Of a DNA stretch of 64,000 nucleotides, positions 40,307 through 50,977 are shown one piece after another (the stretch's first letter is position 1; the number at the start of each line of letters is the position of its first letter). The DNA comes from an uncultured Candidatus Saccharibacteria bacterium (lineage in GTDB: Bacteria > Patescibacteriota > Saccharimonadia > Saccharimonadales > Saccharimonadaceae): contig CALIJB010000005.1 in the NCBI GenBank assembly GCA_938017675.1, positions 62,001 through 126,000 on the forward strand, read 5' to 3'. The position numbers were made by a program, and so were the translations under genes. The notes below the pieces were generated by a model. That model searched no databases, was not told the DNA's origin, and worked only from the letters and a program-made list of their open reading frames with translations.

Positions 40307-40573
40307 ATGAGTTCACCAATCAAGCCAATGGCGCACTATGTCGTGGCTGTTAAAGAGAAGAAACCGGAAAAAACAGCTAGCGGTATTTTTTTGCCAGAAT
40401 CAGCGCAAGAAAAATCAGAAGCTGCTAAAGTAGTAGCTGTTGGTTCGGCAGTCAAAGATGTGGCTGACGGCGCACGGGTTGTCTACAAAAACTACGCAGC
40501 GACAACTATCAAGCTCGATAAGGAAGAATATTTAATTATCAAAGACGAGGATATCCTCGCTACTGTTGAATAG
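40307..40573 (+). CDS. groES: co-chaperonin GroES
   Basis: 88 residues. Typical 10-kDa chaperonin fold: the mobile loop region KPEKTASGIFLPESAQ (about 19-34), VVAVG, and the final YLIIKDEDILATVE strand. It caps the GroEL ring during assisted folding. An AAAGGAGG site precedes the ATG. The family signature block is weak at the N-terminus, as in many CPR bacteria. It is followed nine bases later by groEL. Confidence 0.93.
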   Translation: MSSPIKPMAHYVVAVKEKKPEKTASGIFLPESAQEKSEAAKVVAVGSAVKDVADGARVVYKNYAATTIKLDKEEYLIIKDEDILATVE

Positions 40574-40582
40574 GAGGTAAGT

Positions 40583-42223
40583 ATGGCAAAGAAAGTTTTT
40601 TACGATGAAGATGCGCGTGCTCGCGTATTGGCTGGCGCAAAAATTTTGTATAACGCTGTGAAAACAACGATGGGGCCAAAAGGCCGCAACGTAGTTATCG
40701 GCAAAAGTTACGGCGGACCGAGCGTGACGCACGATGGCGTGACGGTTGCGAAAAGTATTGATATTGATGAAGCTGATGATGAGATGCTTGGCTTCAAAGT
40801 TGGCGCTGAGCTCATCAAACAAGCTGCTAACAAGATGAACGATGTAGCTGGCGACGGCACTACGACGGTGACGGTTTTAACTTATCATATTTTAAACGAA
40901 GCTAATAAGCTAATTGCAGCTGGCCACAATCCGATGTTACTACGCAAAGGGCTAGAGCGTGCTGCTAGCGAGATTATCAAAGAGCTCGGCAAGCTCGCCG
41001 ACGATATCCGCGGCGACAAAAAGCGGATTGCCGAAGTAGCAACAATCTCCGCAGGCGATGAGGCGATTGGTAAACTGATTGCTGACGTCATGGAGAAGAT
41101 CGGCCCGAATGGCGTGGTGACCGTCGAAGAAGGCCGCGGCTTAGAGCTTGAAAGCGAAGTAGTCGAAGGTTTCACGGTACAGCGCGGCTTCGTTAGCCCG
41201 TACATGGTGACCGATGCTAAGCGCATGGAAGCAGTTTACGACAAACCAGCAATTGTGGTGACTGATAAGAAAGTCTCTTCAGCGCAAGAATTTGTACCGT
41301 TACTCGAAATGATTGCTCAAAGCGGCAAGAAAGATTTAGTATTGATTGCTGATGATGTTGATGGCGAAGCATTAAGTTTGCTAGTACTGAATCGCCTCAA
41401 AGGTGCTTTCAACACCTTGGCTATCAAAGCGCCGAGCGACAAAGATGTGCTGTATGATATCGCAGCGTTGGTTGGCGCCAAAGTCATCACCGAAGATACC
41501 GGCATGGCATTTGATAATGTCGGTAGCGACGTAATTGGCTCGGCCCGCAAAGTGATTGCCACCAAAGATCTGACAACTATTGTCGAGGGCGAAGGGTCAA
41601 AGGCGGCGGTTAGCGATCGCGTCGATCAAATCGAACTGGAAGCTGATAATGCTACCAGCGACTATACCAAGAAGAATTTGCAAAAGCGCCATGCAGCTTT
41701 GACTGGCGAAGTGGCGGTAATCAAAGTTGGCGGTGCGACCGAGACCGAAATCGAAGAAAAGAAATATCGTGTCGACGACGCTGTGGCTGCTGTCAAAGCA
41801 GCGCTAGCTGAAGGTATTGTGCCAGGCGGCGGTGTAACGCTAGTGAACCTAGCCTGTGGTTATAAGCATTCTAATAGCAAAGATGCTTCGGCATTAGCAG
41901 GCGAAGATTTGTTGATTCATGCACTTGAACAGCCATTCCGAATCTTGCTGAGCAACTCTGGTCTAAATGCTGACGAGTGGCTGCCGCAGGTCAAAAAAGC
42001 CAAAGCTGGCCAAGGTATCAATGTCAACCACCCGAATGAATTGCTTGATCTAAAGTCGGCAGGCGTAGTTGACCCAGTACGCGTTACCAAGGAGGCCTTG
42101 CAGAATGCTGCCTCAATTGCCGGTACGGCAATGACGATGGGTGCGCTGGTTGTTGACTTGCCAGAGAAAGAAACGCCAGGCGCTGCTATGCCAAATATGG
42201 GTGGCGGCATGGGTATGTACTAA
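40583..42223 (+). CDS. groEL: chaperonin GroEL
   Basis: 546 residues. Signature stretches include VTHDGVTVAKSI, the ATP-binding DGTTTVTVL (about 90), the GPNGVVTVEEG region, and the Gly/Met-rich tail MGGGMGMY. The 14-mer ring folds proteins in the cytoplasm with GroES. It is co-transcribed with groES under CIRCE/HrcA control and followed by a strong terminator. Confidence 0.97.
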   Translation: MAKKVFYDEDARARVLAGAKILYNAVKTTMGPKGRNVVIGKSYGGPSVTHDGVTVAKSIDIDEADDEMLGFKVGAELIKQAANKMNDVAGDGTTTVTVLTYHILNEANKLIAAGHNPMLLRKGLERAASEIIKELGKLADDIRGDKKRIAEVATISAGDEAIGKLIADVMEKIGPNGVVTVEEGRGLELESEVVEGFTVQRGFVSPYMVTDAKRMEAVYDKPAIVVTDKKVSSAQEFVPLLEMIAQSGKKDLVLIADDVDGEALSLLVLNRLKGAFNTLAIKAPSDKDVLYDIAALVGAKVITEDTGMAFDNVGSDVIGSARKVIATKDLTTIVEGEGSKAAVSDRVDQIELEADNATSDYTKKNLQKRHAALTGEVAVIKVGGATETEIEEKKYRVDDAVAAVKAALAEGIVPGGGVTLVNLACGYKHSNSKDASALAGEDLLIHALEQPFRILLSNSGLNADEWLPQVKKAKAGQGINVNHPNELLDLKSAGVVDPVRVTKEALQNAASIAGTAMTMGALVVDLPEKETPGAAMPNMGGGMGMY

Positions 42224-42252
42224 ACCTATTCGTTGTATATCAGACAGCGTAG

Positions 42253-42280
42253 AGCCCACCGTTATGCGGTGGGCTTTCTT
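42253..42280 (+). terminator. terminator of groES-groEL
   Basis: A perfect 9-bp GC-rich stem (AGCCCACCG and CGGTGGGCT) with a five-base loop, followed by TTCTT. Confidence 0.9.
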
Positions 42281-42373
42281 GACAAAGAGCAATTTATAGC
42301 CTAGAATATTGCACAGTGTAAATTTACCGATTATACACGGTTAATCTCTAGAATTGCGGCAGTAAGGGGGTCT

Positions 42374-44137
42374 GTGAAACATATTTTACGAATTTTTAGC
42401 GGCTACTGGCTGATGTTTATCATCTTGGTTGGCTTTACCTACGCCATGGTGATGGCAAATTTGTGGCTGCCTGACAAAATGTCGGAAATTGTCAATAACG
42501 GTATTATCAAACAAGATATGCCAGCGATTTGGCACAACGGACTAGCGATGATTTTGGTGACGGCGGCGGGCGGATTGTGCTCGATTATCATAGGATTTTT
42601 GGCCTCCCGGATTGCCACTGGTGCGGCGCAGAAACTACGAATGGAACTATTCGAGCGGGTCGAGAGTTTTGCGCTGGCGGACTTTAATAAATTTTCTACA
42701 GCCTCGCTAATTACCCGCTCGACCAACGACATTCAGCAAATTCAAATGACGTCAATCCTACTGCTGCGTCTGGCGTTGATGGCGCCGATTATGGCAATTG
42801 GCGGTTTGCAAAAAGCCATCCACAACGCGCCAGATTTGAGTTGGATCATCGCGCTGGCAGTGTCGGTGTTGCTGGTGGTCATTGCCGTGCTGTTTGTGAT
42901 TGCCGTGCCTCGGTTTAAGAAATTGCAAACGCTGGTGGACAAGCTCAATTTGGTGACGCGCGAAAACCTGGTCGGCTTGAAAGTCATTCGCGCCTTTCAC
43001 AATGAAAAGATTGAGCAGAAAAAGTTCCAGCAAGCCAATACCGAGCTAAACAAAATGAATTTATTTGTCAATCGGCTGATGATGCTGCTTGACCCAATTA
43101 TGACGCTGGTGATGAACTTTTCCAGCGTGGCGATCGTCTGGTTCGGCGCGCATTTGATCAGTAGCGGCAATCTACAAATTGGTAATATGATGGCGTTTTT
43201 GGAGTACGCCATGCAGGTCATCATTTCGTTCCTGCTGCTGTCGATGGTGTTTATCATGGTGCCGCGAGCGGCCGTGTCAGTAAAGCGGGTGGGCGAGGTG
43301 CTCGACACGCTGCCGTCAATTGTTGACCCGACGTCGCCGCAGCAATTGCCAAATGACGCTACGGGTAAAATTGAATTCAAAGACGTGACTTTTACCTATC
43401 CAGACGCTGATCTGCCAGTGCTCTCTAATATCAATTTTACGGCCGAACCGGGGCAAACTACAGCGTTCATTGGCAGCACCGGCTCGGGCAAATCAACGTT
43501 GATTAATTTGATTCCGCGCTTTTACGATGTGTCGGCGGGGCAGATTTTGCTGGACGGCGTGGATATTCGCCAGCTCAAGCTGGAAGATTTGTATGATCAA
43601 ATCGGCTACGTGCCGCAAAAAGGCGTGTTGTTTAGCGGGACGATCGCCAGCAATATCAAGTACGGCAATGCCAAAGCCAGCCAAAAATTGGTCGAAAAAT
43701 CCGCTAAAATCGCGCAAGCCACCGAATTCATCAGCGAGCTAAAAAACGGCTACAAAAATGAAATCGCTCAAGGCGGTAGCAATGTTTCCGGCGGTCAACG
43801 GCAGCGTTTGTCGATTGCCCGGGCGATTGCTGTTGAGCCGAATGTCTACATTTTTGACGATTCGTTTTCGGCACTGGATTTCAAAACTGACGCCAAATTG
43901 CGTTTGGCGCTTGCCAAAGAAACCAAACATAAAACTGTGCTCATCGTCGGTCAGCGTATCAATACCATCATGAACGCTGACAAAATCATCGTGCTGGACG
44001 AAGGTAAAATTGTCGGTCAAGGCACGCACCAGGAATTGATGAAAGATTGCCAAGTCTATCAAGAAATTGCCGCCTCCCAGCTCTCAGAAGACGACCTGCA
44101 GAAAATGTCAGCGACGACCGCGAAAGGAACAGCGTAA
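42374..44137 (+). CDS. heterodimeric ABC exporter half-transporter, degenerate-site subunit
   Basis: 587 residues from a GTG start with a GGGGG site. Six membrane helices (about 10-300) precede an ATPase domain with Walker A GSTGSGKST and a canonical signature VSGGQRQR. Walker B ends FDDSFSALD, with Asp where the catalytic Glu should be. This is the hallmark of the non-hydrolysing site subunit in TM287/288- or BmrCD-like heterodimers. The partner gene overlaps its stop by one base. Substrates of this group are drugs, lipids or peptides; none is indicated here. Confidence 0.9.
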   Translation: MKHILRIFSGYWLMFIILVGFTYAMVMANLWLPDKMSEIVNNGIIKQDMPAIWHNGLAMILVTAAGGLCSIIIGFLASRIATGAAQKLRMELFERVESFALADFNKFSTASLITRSTNDIQQIQMTSILLLRLALMAPIMAIGGLQKAIHNAPDLSWIIALAVSVLLVVIAVLFVIAVPRFKKLQTLVDKLNLVTRENLVGLKVIRAFHNEKIEQKKFQQANTELNKMNLFVNRLMMLLDPIMTLVMNFSSVAIVWFGAHLISSGNLQIGNMMAFLEYAMQVIISFLLLSMVFIMVPRAAVSVKRVGEVLDTLPSIVDPTSPQQLPNDATGKIEFKDVTFTYPDADLPVLSNINFTAEPGQTTAFIGSTGSGKSTLINLIPRFYDVSAGQILLDGVDIRQLKLEDLYDQIGYVPQKGVLFSGTIASNIKYGNAKASQKLVEKSAKIAQATEFISELKNGYKNEIAQGGSNVSGGQRQRLSIARAIAVEPNVYIFDDSFSALDFKTDAKLRLALAKETKHKTVLIVGQRINTIMNADKIIVLDEGKIVGQGTHQELMKDCQVYQEIAASQLSEDDLQKMSATTAKGTA

Positions 44138-46134
44138 TGGCTCAGCAAAGCATGAAAAAACGCCAGCCAGTGAAGATGGGCGGCCCAATGGGCGGCGGTA
44201 TGGGTGCCGGCGAAAAAGCCAAAGACTTTAAGGGTACGGTCAAGAAGTTAGCCAAATATTTGGCGGAGTTCCGCTGGCAAATGTTCATGGTGGCGATTTT
44301 CGCGGTCGGTAGTACAACCTTTGCGATTGTCAGTCCGAAGATTTTGGGCGGCGCTACCAACCAAATTGTTGAAGATTATGTCAGTATGAAGGCTTACGAA
44401 ACCATCACCAGTAAGCTGCCAAATGGTGCTTCGTTGCCAGCTGGCACGACTGGTGCTGATGTTTTGAAACGGCTCCCGAACCAGTCGGAAATTGAAAGTC
44501 AAATTCCGTCCAACCAGCTCGAGACTATCAAAAAATTGGATCTCAGCCGGCGCCCAGAATTTCACTTTGATGCCGTTTGGCAGGTCGTCAGTTTGCTGAT
44601 TGGTTTGTATGTGCTCAGCGCGATTTTCCGCTACATTCAAACCTGGCTGATGACCCAAGTGACGCAGACGGTTACTTTCAGGATGCGGCAACAATTGTCC
44701 GAAAAAATCAATCGTTTGCCGCTGAGTTATTTTGACAAGCAAACCTACGGCGAAGTCCTTAGCCGCGTTACTAACGATGTCGATACCATCAGCCAGACGC
44801 TTAATCAAAGCCTGTCGCAAATCGTCTCCTCGACGGTGATGGTGCTGGGGATTTTGGTGATGATGTTTTCCATCAGCTGGCAAATGTCGCTTGTAGCGCT
44901 ACTGGTGCTGCCGCTGGCTGGCGGTGCGGTGACGCTGATTGCCAAAAGCTCGCAAAAGCAGTTCCTTCGCCAGCAAACGCAGCTGGGTGAATTGAACGGC
45001 CATATCGAGGAAATGTACGGCGGCCATCAGGTGATGCGCGTGTTCAACGGCCAGAAAAAGTCGCTGGCTAAGTTTTCGCGGGTGAACGATCAGTTGCAGG
45101 AAAGTGCCTGGAAAGCCCAATTTTTGTCGGGGCTGATTTATCCGATCATGAATTTCATCGGCAATATCGGTTACGTTATCATGGCGATTTTGGGCGGTTG
45201 GCTGGCGATTAACGGCCGGCTGAAAATTGGTGACATTCAGGCGTTCATCCAATACATCGACCAATTCAACCAGCCGCTGGTGCAAGTTGCTAACATCGCC
45301 AATGTGTTGCAATCGACCGCCGCTGCCGCCGAGCGGGTGTTTGAATTTTTGGACGAGCCGGAAGAACAGGCGGAAGGTAAGGATTTGGTGAAATTGGCTC
45401 ACGTCAAGGGCGAAGTTGAATTTGACAATGTGGTCTTTGGCTACAAGCCCGACCAAACCATCATCAAAGGCCTGTCGGCGCACATCAAGCCGGGCCAGCG
45501 CGTGGCGATTGTCGGTCCGACGGGCGCGGGCAAAACGACGTTGGTCAATTTGTTGATGCGATTTTATGAAATTAACAGCGGCGCGATCAAAATTGACGGC
45601 GTGGATATTCGCCAGATGAAGCGCAGCGACGTGCGGCAAATGTTTGGCATGGTGTTGCAGGACACCTGGCTGTTTAACGGCACGATTCGCCAAAATTTGC
45701 TCTATGGCAACCCAACAGCCAGCGAAGAAGAAATGGTCGCCACCGCCAAGGAGGCGCATGTCGATCACTTCGTGCGGTCGCTACCGGGCGGCTACGATAT
45801 GGTACTGGGCGAGGAGGCAACGAACATTTCACAGGGTGAAAAACAGCTGCTGACGATTGCCCGGGCAATGCTGGCGCGCACGCCGATGCTGATTTTGGAC
45901 GAAGCTACCAGCTCGGTCGACACTCGCACCGAAGTACTCATCCAAAAAGCCATGGACAAGTTGATGCAGGGCAAAACTAGCTTTGTCATCGCCCATCGCC
46001 TGAGTACCATCCGCGATGCCGACCTAATCTTGGTTGTCCGCGACGGCAACATCATTGAGCAAGGCAAGCACGACGAGCTACTGCAGCAGAATGGCTTTTA
46101 CGCTGAACTGTATAATAGCCAGTTTGCTGAGTAA
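44137..46134 (+). CDS. heterodimeric ABC exporter half-transporter, catalytic-site subunit
   Basis: 665 residues from the ATG at 44137, whose A is the last base of the partner's stop codon. A Gly/Met-rich head (about 1-30) and six membrane helices follow, with an extra extracytoplasmic insert of about 75 residues between helices 1 and 2. The ATPase has GPTGAGKTT and a normal catalytic Glu (LILDEATSSVD), but its signature is altered to ISQGEKQ. The complementary defects in the two subunits show that they work as a heterodimer with one consensus and one degenerate ATP site. Confidence 0.9.
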   Translation: MAQQSMKKRQPVKMGGPMGGGMGAGEKAKDFKGTVKKLAKYLAEFRWQMFMVAIFAVGSTTFAIVSPKILGGATNQIVEDYVSMKAYETITSKLPNGASLPAGTTGADVLKRLPNQSEIESQIPSNQLETIKKLDLSRRPEFHFDAVWQVVSLLIGLYVLSAIFRYIQTWLMTQVTQTVTFRMRQQLSEKINRLPLSYFDKQTYGEVLSRVTNDVDTISQTLNQSLSQIVSSTVMVLGILVMMFSISWQMSLVALLVLPLAGGAVTLIAKSSQKQFLRQQTQLGELNGHIEEMYGGHQVMRVFNGQKKSLAKFSRVNDQLQESAWKAQFLSGLIYPIMNFIGNIGYVIMAILGGWLAINGRLKIGDIQAFIQYIDQFNQPLVQVANIANVLQSTAAAAERVFEFLDEPEEQAEGKDLVKLAHVKGEVEFDNVVFGYKPDQTIIKGLSAHIKPGQRVAIVGPTGAGKTTLVNLLMRFYEINSGAIKIDGVDIRQMKRSDVRQMFGMVLQDTWLFNGTIRQNLLYGNPTASEEEMVATAKEAHVDHFVRSLPGGYDMVLGEEATNISQGEKQLLTIARAMLARTPMLILDEATSSVDTRTEVLIQKAMDKLMQGKTSFVIAHRLSTIRDADLILVVRDGNIIEQGKHDELLQQNGFYAELYNSQFAE

Positions 46135-46319
46135 TGACAATGATAGATGATGTCTATAAACTTAATAAATATTACATAGTTACTCTTTGGTCATTTAAGG
46201 TTTCTCTTCTAAGTTCATTGTAAGCTAAGAACAAATCAATCAACCAAAGTTAACTAAAAAAGAACTGTAATACGGTTGCGCCCTAGTAAAGTAATTTGAG
46301 ATATAATATATTGTGAATT

Positions 46320-49007
46320 ATGCGTATAACACTAAAAGATGTTGAGAATAACGTAAAACCTCTTGGTGATAAGTTGACCTACAACAAAGATTTTATATTT
46401 GATTTGCTAGCTGCCTACGGTCGAGCACCAGCCAACATTACACGTCTACGCAATGGTCAGCTCAATGTTGCTGACGATAGGGTTAACGAGATCGCTCAGA
46501 AGGGAGTTGTCTATTTTAAACCCATGGACGTTTCGGACAATGAATTATATGCGGTCGTTGATGACCTAAAGACTAGCCCCTCTATCGTTCGCTATAGTAT
46601 TAGGTTTATTATTGTTACTAACTATAAAAAACTCCTTGCAATAGATACTAAGACGAGCGAGCCACTCGATATTGAGCTTCAGGAAATTGACAAGCACTAC
46701 ACATATTTTCTGCCCTGGGCGGGAATGGAGAAAACACAGTTTATCGCTGAGAACCATGCCGATGTTAGGGCTGCCGAGAAGATGGCAAAACTTTTTGATA
46801 TACTCGTTACCCATAACAATTACAAGACTGCCGATGAGTGGCATAACCTTACGATATTTTTTACCCGTTTACTATTCTGTTTCTTTGCAGAGGATACTGG
46901 AATATTCCAAAAGAACCAATTTGTTGATGCTGTTGGATCGTACACACAAGAAGACGGCTCTGACATGCATGAGTTTTTATTGGTGTTATTTGAGGCATTA
47001 GACGATGAGGATAAATCAGTCTACCCAGCTTATTTAGCAGCATTCCCGTATGTAAACGGTCGGTTGTTTTCCAAAGACTTTGCTGTGATACCACAGTTTA
47101 ATAAGCAGGCTCGTGATCTGCTAATTGAAGCTTCGAGCAAACTCGATTGGAGCGATATTAATCCTGACATATTTGGTAGCATGTTTCAGGCAGTTATCCG
47201 CCCAGGAAAACGGGTTGGGTTGGGTCAGCATTATACTAGTGTGCCTAATATCATGAAAACAATTGAGCCATTATTTCTCGATGAATTAAAAGAAGAATTT
47301 GATAGAGTATTTAACGACAATAAGAAGCTTGAGCGGCTACTGGCGAGGATCGGTAGCATAAAAGTGTTTGACCCAGCCTGTGGTTCTGGCAATTTCTTGG
47401 TTATCGCCTACAAAGAATTACGCAAACTTGAGCATGCTATTCTTGAACGGAAGGGTGAGCTAACAGGTACGATGCAGCAGGCTCTGCTTGGTTCTCGTGT
47501 AGATATTGAAAATTTTTATGGTATTGAGATTGACGATTTCGCTCACGAGGTTGCAATCCTTTCACTTTGGCTTGCTAAGCACCAGATGAATATGGAGTTT
47601 ACTGAAAAGTTTGGCATTGACTTGCCTCTCATACCCTTGAAGGAAACTGGAAATATCATACACGGTAATGCGGCTCGAATTGATTGGCAAGACGTGTGTC
47701 CAAATAGTGCCAATGATGAAGTGTATATTATTGGCAATCCACCTTATGTTGGTGCAAAATTACAAAATTCTACCCAAAAACGAGATTATGAATATGTGTT
47801 TTATGACGAGCCATACTCCAAAAATCTTGATTACATTGCGTTATGGTTTATTAAGGGTGCTCGATATATTGCTGACTCAAATGCTCAATTAGCATTTGTC
47901 ACCACTAACTCTGTGACACAAGGTGAGCATGTAGGGCTCATGTTTCCAAAGATTTTTGAGTATGGTGTAGAAATTGGTTTTGCGTACACCTCATTCAAAT
48001 GGGAAAATAATGCCAAACATAACGCGGGGGTAACAGTATGCGTTGTGAGTTTACGCAATCCAAGTACAAAACCTAAGTATATATTTACTGAAGGGGTCCA
48101 GACTCAGGTAGATAATATCAACGGATATCTTGCTGCTGGTCGATCAGATTTGTTTATCAATCGGCGAAATCACTCCATATCTAATCTACCAGATATGGTG
48201 TTTGGCTCTATGCCAAGAGACGGTGGATTCTTAGTATTGTCGCCAGCTGACCGCAGGACACTACTATCAGAGTCAAAGGAGTCCGCAAAATATATCAAGA
48301 AATATCTTGGAGCTGCAGAATATATTCGCGGCATAGACCGATACTGTCTATGGATTACAAGTGATCAATACGCCTCAGCAAGTATGATACCTGGTATCAA
48401 ACAGAGGTTAGAAAGAGTAGCTAATAACAGAGCTGGAAGTGATGCTAAAAGCACCCGTAACTATGCCAATCGGCCATACCGTTTTGTACAAATTAGTTAT
48501 AAACCGACCAGCTCAATAATCGTCCCTAGTGTTTCTTCGGAGCGTCGTGAATATTTGCCAATGGGCTACCTAAATAAAGATACTGTTATATCTAATGCTG
48601 CTAATGCAATTTATGATGCTGAGCCATACATTTTTGGGCTGCTCTCAAGTCGCATACATATGGTGTGGGTGCGCGCAGTAGCTGGTCGACTTAAAACAGA
48701 TTTTCGATATTCTTCTGTTATCGTATATAACAACTTTCCAGTTCCAGTATTAACCGATATAGAAAAGGCTAATATCGAAGAAAAATCATTTGCTGTTCTG
48801 GATGCTCGCGAGAATCATCCAGAAAAGACTATTGCTGAAATGTACGACCCGGATAAAATGCCCGATGATTTGCGTCTTGCGCATCAGGCGCTCGATGGAG
48901 TCGTGGATAAAATCTACCGCAAGAAACCATTCGAAAATGACGAGGAACGCCTTGCATACTTATTTAACTTATATGAAACTATAACATCAAAGGAGAAGTC
49001 TGCATGA
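46320..49007 (+). CDS. large class-I DNA methyltransferase, MmeI/YeeA-like
   Basis: 895 residues. An MmeI-like N-terminal and spacer region (about 1-330) is followed by an N6-adenine methyltransferase core: motif I FDPACGSGNFL (about 350-360) and catalytic NPPY (about 471). A target-recognition region and C-terminal helical part make up the rest. I see no D/E-x-K nuclease motif of MmeI type at the N-terminus. Cleavage is probably supplied by the neighbouring GIY-YIG gene. It starts the operon, with a TATAAT box 12 bases upstream, and overlaps the helicase gene by four bases. The B. subtilis YeeA-YeeB-YeeC cluster appears to be the closest arrangement I recall. Confidence 0.87.
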   Translation: MRITLKDVENNVKPLGDKLTYNKDFIFDLLAAYGRAPANITRLRNGQLNVADDRVNEIAQKGVVYFKPMDVSDNELYAVVDDLKTSPSIVRYSIRFIIVTNYKKLLAIDTKTSEPLDIELQEIDKHYTYFLPWAGMEKTQFIAENHADVRAAEKMAKLFDILVTHNNYKTADEWHNLTIFFTRLLFCFFAEDTGIFQKNQFVDAVGSYTQEDGSDMHEFLLVLFEALDDEDKSVYPAYLAAFPYVNGRLFSKDFAVIPQFNKQARDLLIEASSKLDWSDINPDIFGSMFQAVIRPGKRVGLGQHYTSVPNIMKTIEPLFLDELKEEFDRVFNDNKKLERLLARIGSIKVFDPACGSGNFLVIAYKELRKLEHAILERKGELTGTMQQALLGSRVDIENFYGIEIDDFAHEVAILSLWLAKHQMNMEFTEKFGIDLPLIPLKETGNIIHGNAARIDWQDVCPNSANDEVYIIGNPPYVGAKLQNSTQKRDYEYVFYDEPYSKNLDYIALWFIKGARYIADSNAQLAFVTTNSVTQGEHVGLMFPKIFEYGVEIGFAYTSFKWENNAKHNAGVTVCVVSLRNPSTKPKYIFTEGVQTQVDNINGYLAAGRSDLFINRRNHSISNLPDMVFGSMPRDGGFLVLSPADRRTLLSESKESAKYIKKYLGAAEYIRGIDRYCLWITSDQYASASMIPGIKQRLERVANNRAGSDAKSTRNYANRPYRFVQISYKPTSSIIVPSVSSERREYLPMGYLNKDTVISNAANAIYDAEPYIFGLLSSRIHMVWVRAVAGRLKTDFRYSSVIVYNNFPVPVLTDIEKANIEEKSFAVLDARENHPEKTIAEMYDPDKMPDDLRLAHQALDGVVDKIYRKKPFENDEERLAYLFNLYETITSKEKSA

Positions 49008-50977
49008 ATATCAAAAAACAGCCAGTAAATGTTGTTAGTATTGAATACAACCAGACTGGTAATAGTGTCTGCACTAACAGCATGGGGATGCGCGAGATGC
49101 AGCAGCGTGTGTATAAGCAACGTCACTCTAAATATCTACTCATAAAGGCGCCTCCAGCGTCTGGTAAATCTCGTGCCTTGATGTTTGTTGGTCTAGATAA
49201 GCTATTCAATCAAAATCGTCGCAAGATCATCGTATCAGTACCAGAACGCTCTATAGGTGCTTCTTTTGAGACAACTGCTCTGAAGTCACACGGCTTTTTT
49301 GCTAATTGGGAAGTTGACGATAAGAATAATCTGTGCACTCCTGGTGCTGAAAAAAGCAAAGTTGAAGCATTTGTGGCATTTATGAATAGTAATGATCCTA
49401 TCCTTATCTGTACGCACGCTACGCTGAGGCTTGCTTTTGAAGCTTTGTCGCCAGACGCATTCAATGGTTGTGTATTAGCAATTGATGAGTTTCATCATGT
49501 ATCATCAGATGTTGGCTCTAGCCGGCTTGGTAGTCTACTCCGAGATGTTATGAGTGGTAGTGATATACATATTATCGCCATGACTGGTTCATATTTCCGC
49601 GGTGATGCCGTACCTATTCTACTGCCAGAAGACGAAGCTAAGTTCTCGCCAGTGACATTTAATTATTATGATCAACTAAATGGTTATGAGCATTTGAAAT
49701 CACTAGGTATTGGTTACCATTTTTATCAAGGCCAATACACTTCAGCTATTCATGAAGTGCTTAACACTGATAAAAAAACTATTATACACATACCAAACGT
49801 TAATAGCGGTGAATCGACTAAGGATAAAATAGAGGAAGTTGGTCAGATCCTTAGTGTTATTGGCGAGGTGGTTTATCAAGACGATGATACGGGCATTATC
49901 CACGTTAAGCGGCATGAGGATGGTAAGATCATCAAGGCTGCTGATCTTGTGGATGATACTGACCAAATAAAGCGTGCGAAAACCTTAACTTACCTGAGTC
50001 AAGTTGCTAAGAAGGATATAGGCGCTGTCGACATTATTATTGCTCTAGGTATGGCTAAAGAAGGCTTTGATTGGCCTTTCTGTGAACATGCTCTAACTGT
50101 TGGTTATCGTGCATCACTAACAGAGATTATCCAAATTATTGGTCGCTGTACACGTGATAGTTCCAATAAAACGCAGGCTCAGTTTACTAACCTAATTGCT
50201 GAACCCGAGGCTACTACCGATGAAGTGAAGCTATCTGTTAATAATATGCTAAAGGCTATCACGGGATCATTACTCATGGAGCAGGTACTCGCACCAAATT
50301 TTAAGTTCAAGACAAAGACGACTGGCGATGATGCTTCAACCCGTTCTAAGGGGATTATCAGTATTCGTGGATTCAAGGAGCCAAGTAGCGATCGAGTAAA
50401 ACAAATTATCGAAACCGACCTTAACGACTTAAAGGCTAATATATTACAGGATGAAATCATCATTAAGGCCTCTGCTACTAATCTTGATCCACAGGTTACC
50501 AACAAGGTGTTAATCCCAAAGATCATCCGTGAACGATACCCGGATTTAAGCGAAACACAGATAGAAGAGCTTCGCCAGCAAGTTGTGATCGATTCAGTAA
50601 TTAAGAATGGTGAGACAAAAGAGGTGGGCGATCGTCGTTTTATCAAGATGGCTGATAAGTTCGTCAATATTGATGAAATTAACATTGATCTTATTGACTC
50701 GGTAAATCCGTTCCAGAAAGCGTTTGAGATTCTGTCTAAATCTGTAACCGCTCAGGTATTGCGTGTTATTCAAGAAGCTATCGCTGCAACGCGAATTGAT
50801 GTAACTGAAGAAGAAGCAGAGTTGCTTTGGCCAAAAATCAACTTATTCTATGAATTGCATGGCCGTAAACCAGATATTAATTCGCGAAATGAGCAAGAAA
50901 AGCGCATGGCCGAAGTATTATCCTATTTACAGCGCAAAAAACGTGAAGATATAGCTTCAGGAGATAGTAATGTCTGA
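49004..50977 (+). CDS. superfamily 2 DEAD/DEAH-type helicase of the methyltransferase island
   Basis: 657 residues. Walker A APPASGKSR (about 48), Walker B as AIDEFHH (about 160), motif III AMTGSY and the arginine-finger motif QIIGRCTRD (about 386) define an SF2 helicase/translocase. The last 50 residues carry a segment FYELHGRKPD resembling one near the start of the next protein. In restriction systems such translocases move along DNA between recognition and cleavage. Four-base overlap with the methyltransferase gene and eight-base overlap with the nuclease gene. Confidence 0.88.
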   Translation: MNIKKQPVNVVSIEYNQTGNSVCTNSMGMREMQQRVYKQRHSKYLLIKAPPASGKSRALMFVGLDKLFNQNRRKIIVSVPERSIGASFETTALKSHGFFANWEVDDKNNLCTPGAEKSKVEAFVAFMNSNDPILICTHATLRLAFEALSPDAFNGCVLAIDEFHHVSSDVGSSRLGSLLRDVMSGSDIHIIAMTGSYFRGDAVPILLPEDEAKFSPVTFNYYDQLNGYEHLKSLGIGYHFYQGQYTSAIHEVLNTDKKTIIHIPNVNSGESTKDKIEEVGQILSVIGEVVYQDDDTGIIHVKRHEDGKIIKAADLVDDTDQIKRAKTLTYLSQVAKKDIGAVDIIIALGMAKEGFDWPFCEHALTVGYRASLTEIIQIIGRCTRDSSNKTQAQFTNLIAEPEATTDEVKLSVNNMLKAITGSLLMEQVLAPNFKFKTKTTGDDASTRSKGIISIRGFKEPSSDRVKQIIETDLNDLKANILQDEIIIKASATNLDPQVTNKVLIPKIIRERYPDLSETQIEELRQQVVIDSVIKNGETKEVGDRRFIKMADKFVNIDEINIDLIDSVNPFQKAFEILSKSVTAQVLRVIQEAIAATRIDVTEEEAELLWPKINLFYELHGRKPDINSRNEQEKRMAEVLSYLQRKKREDIASGDSNV

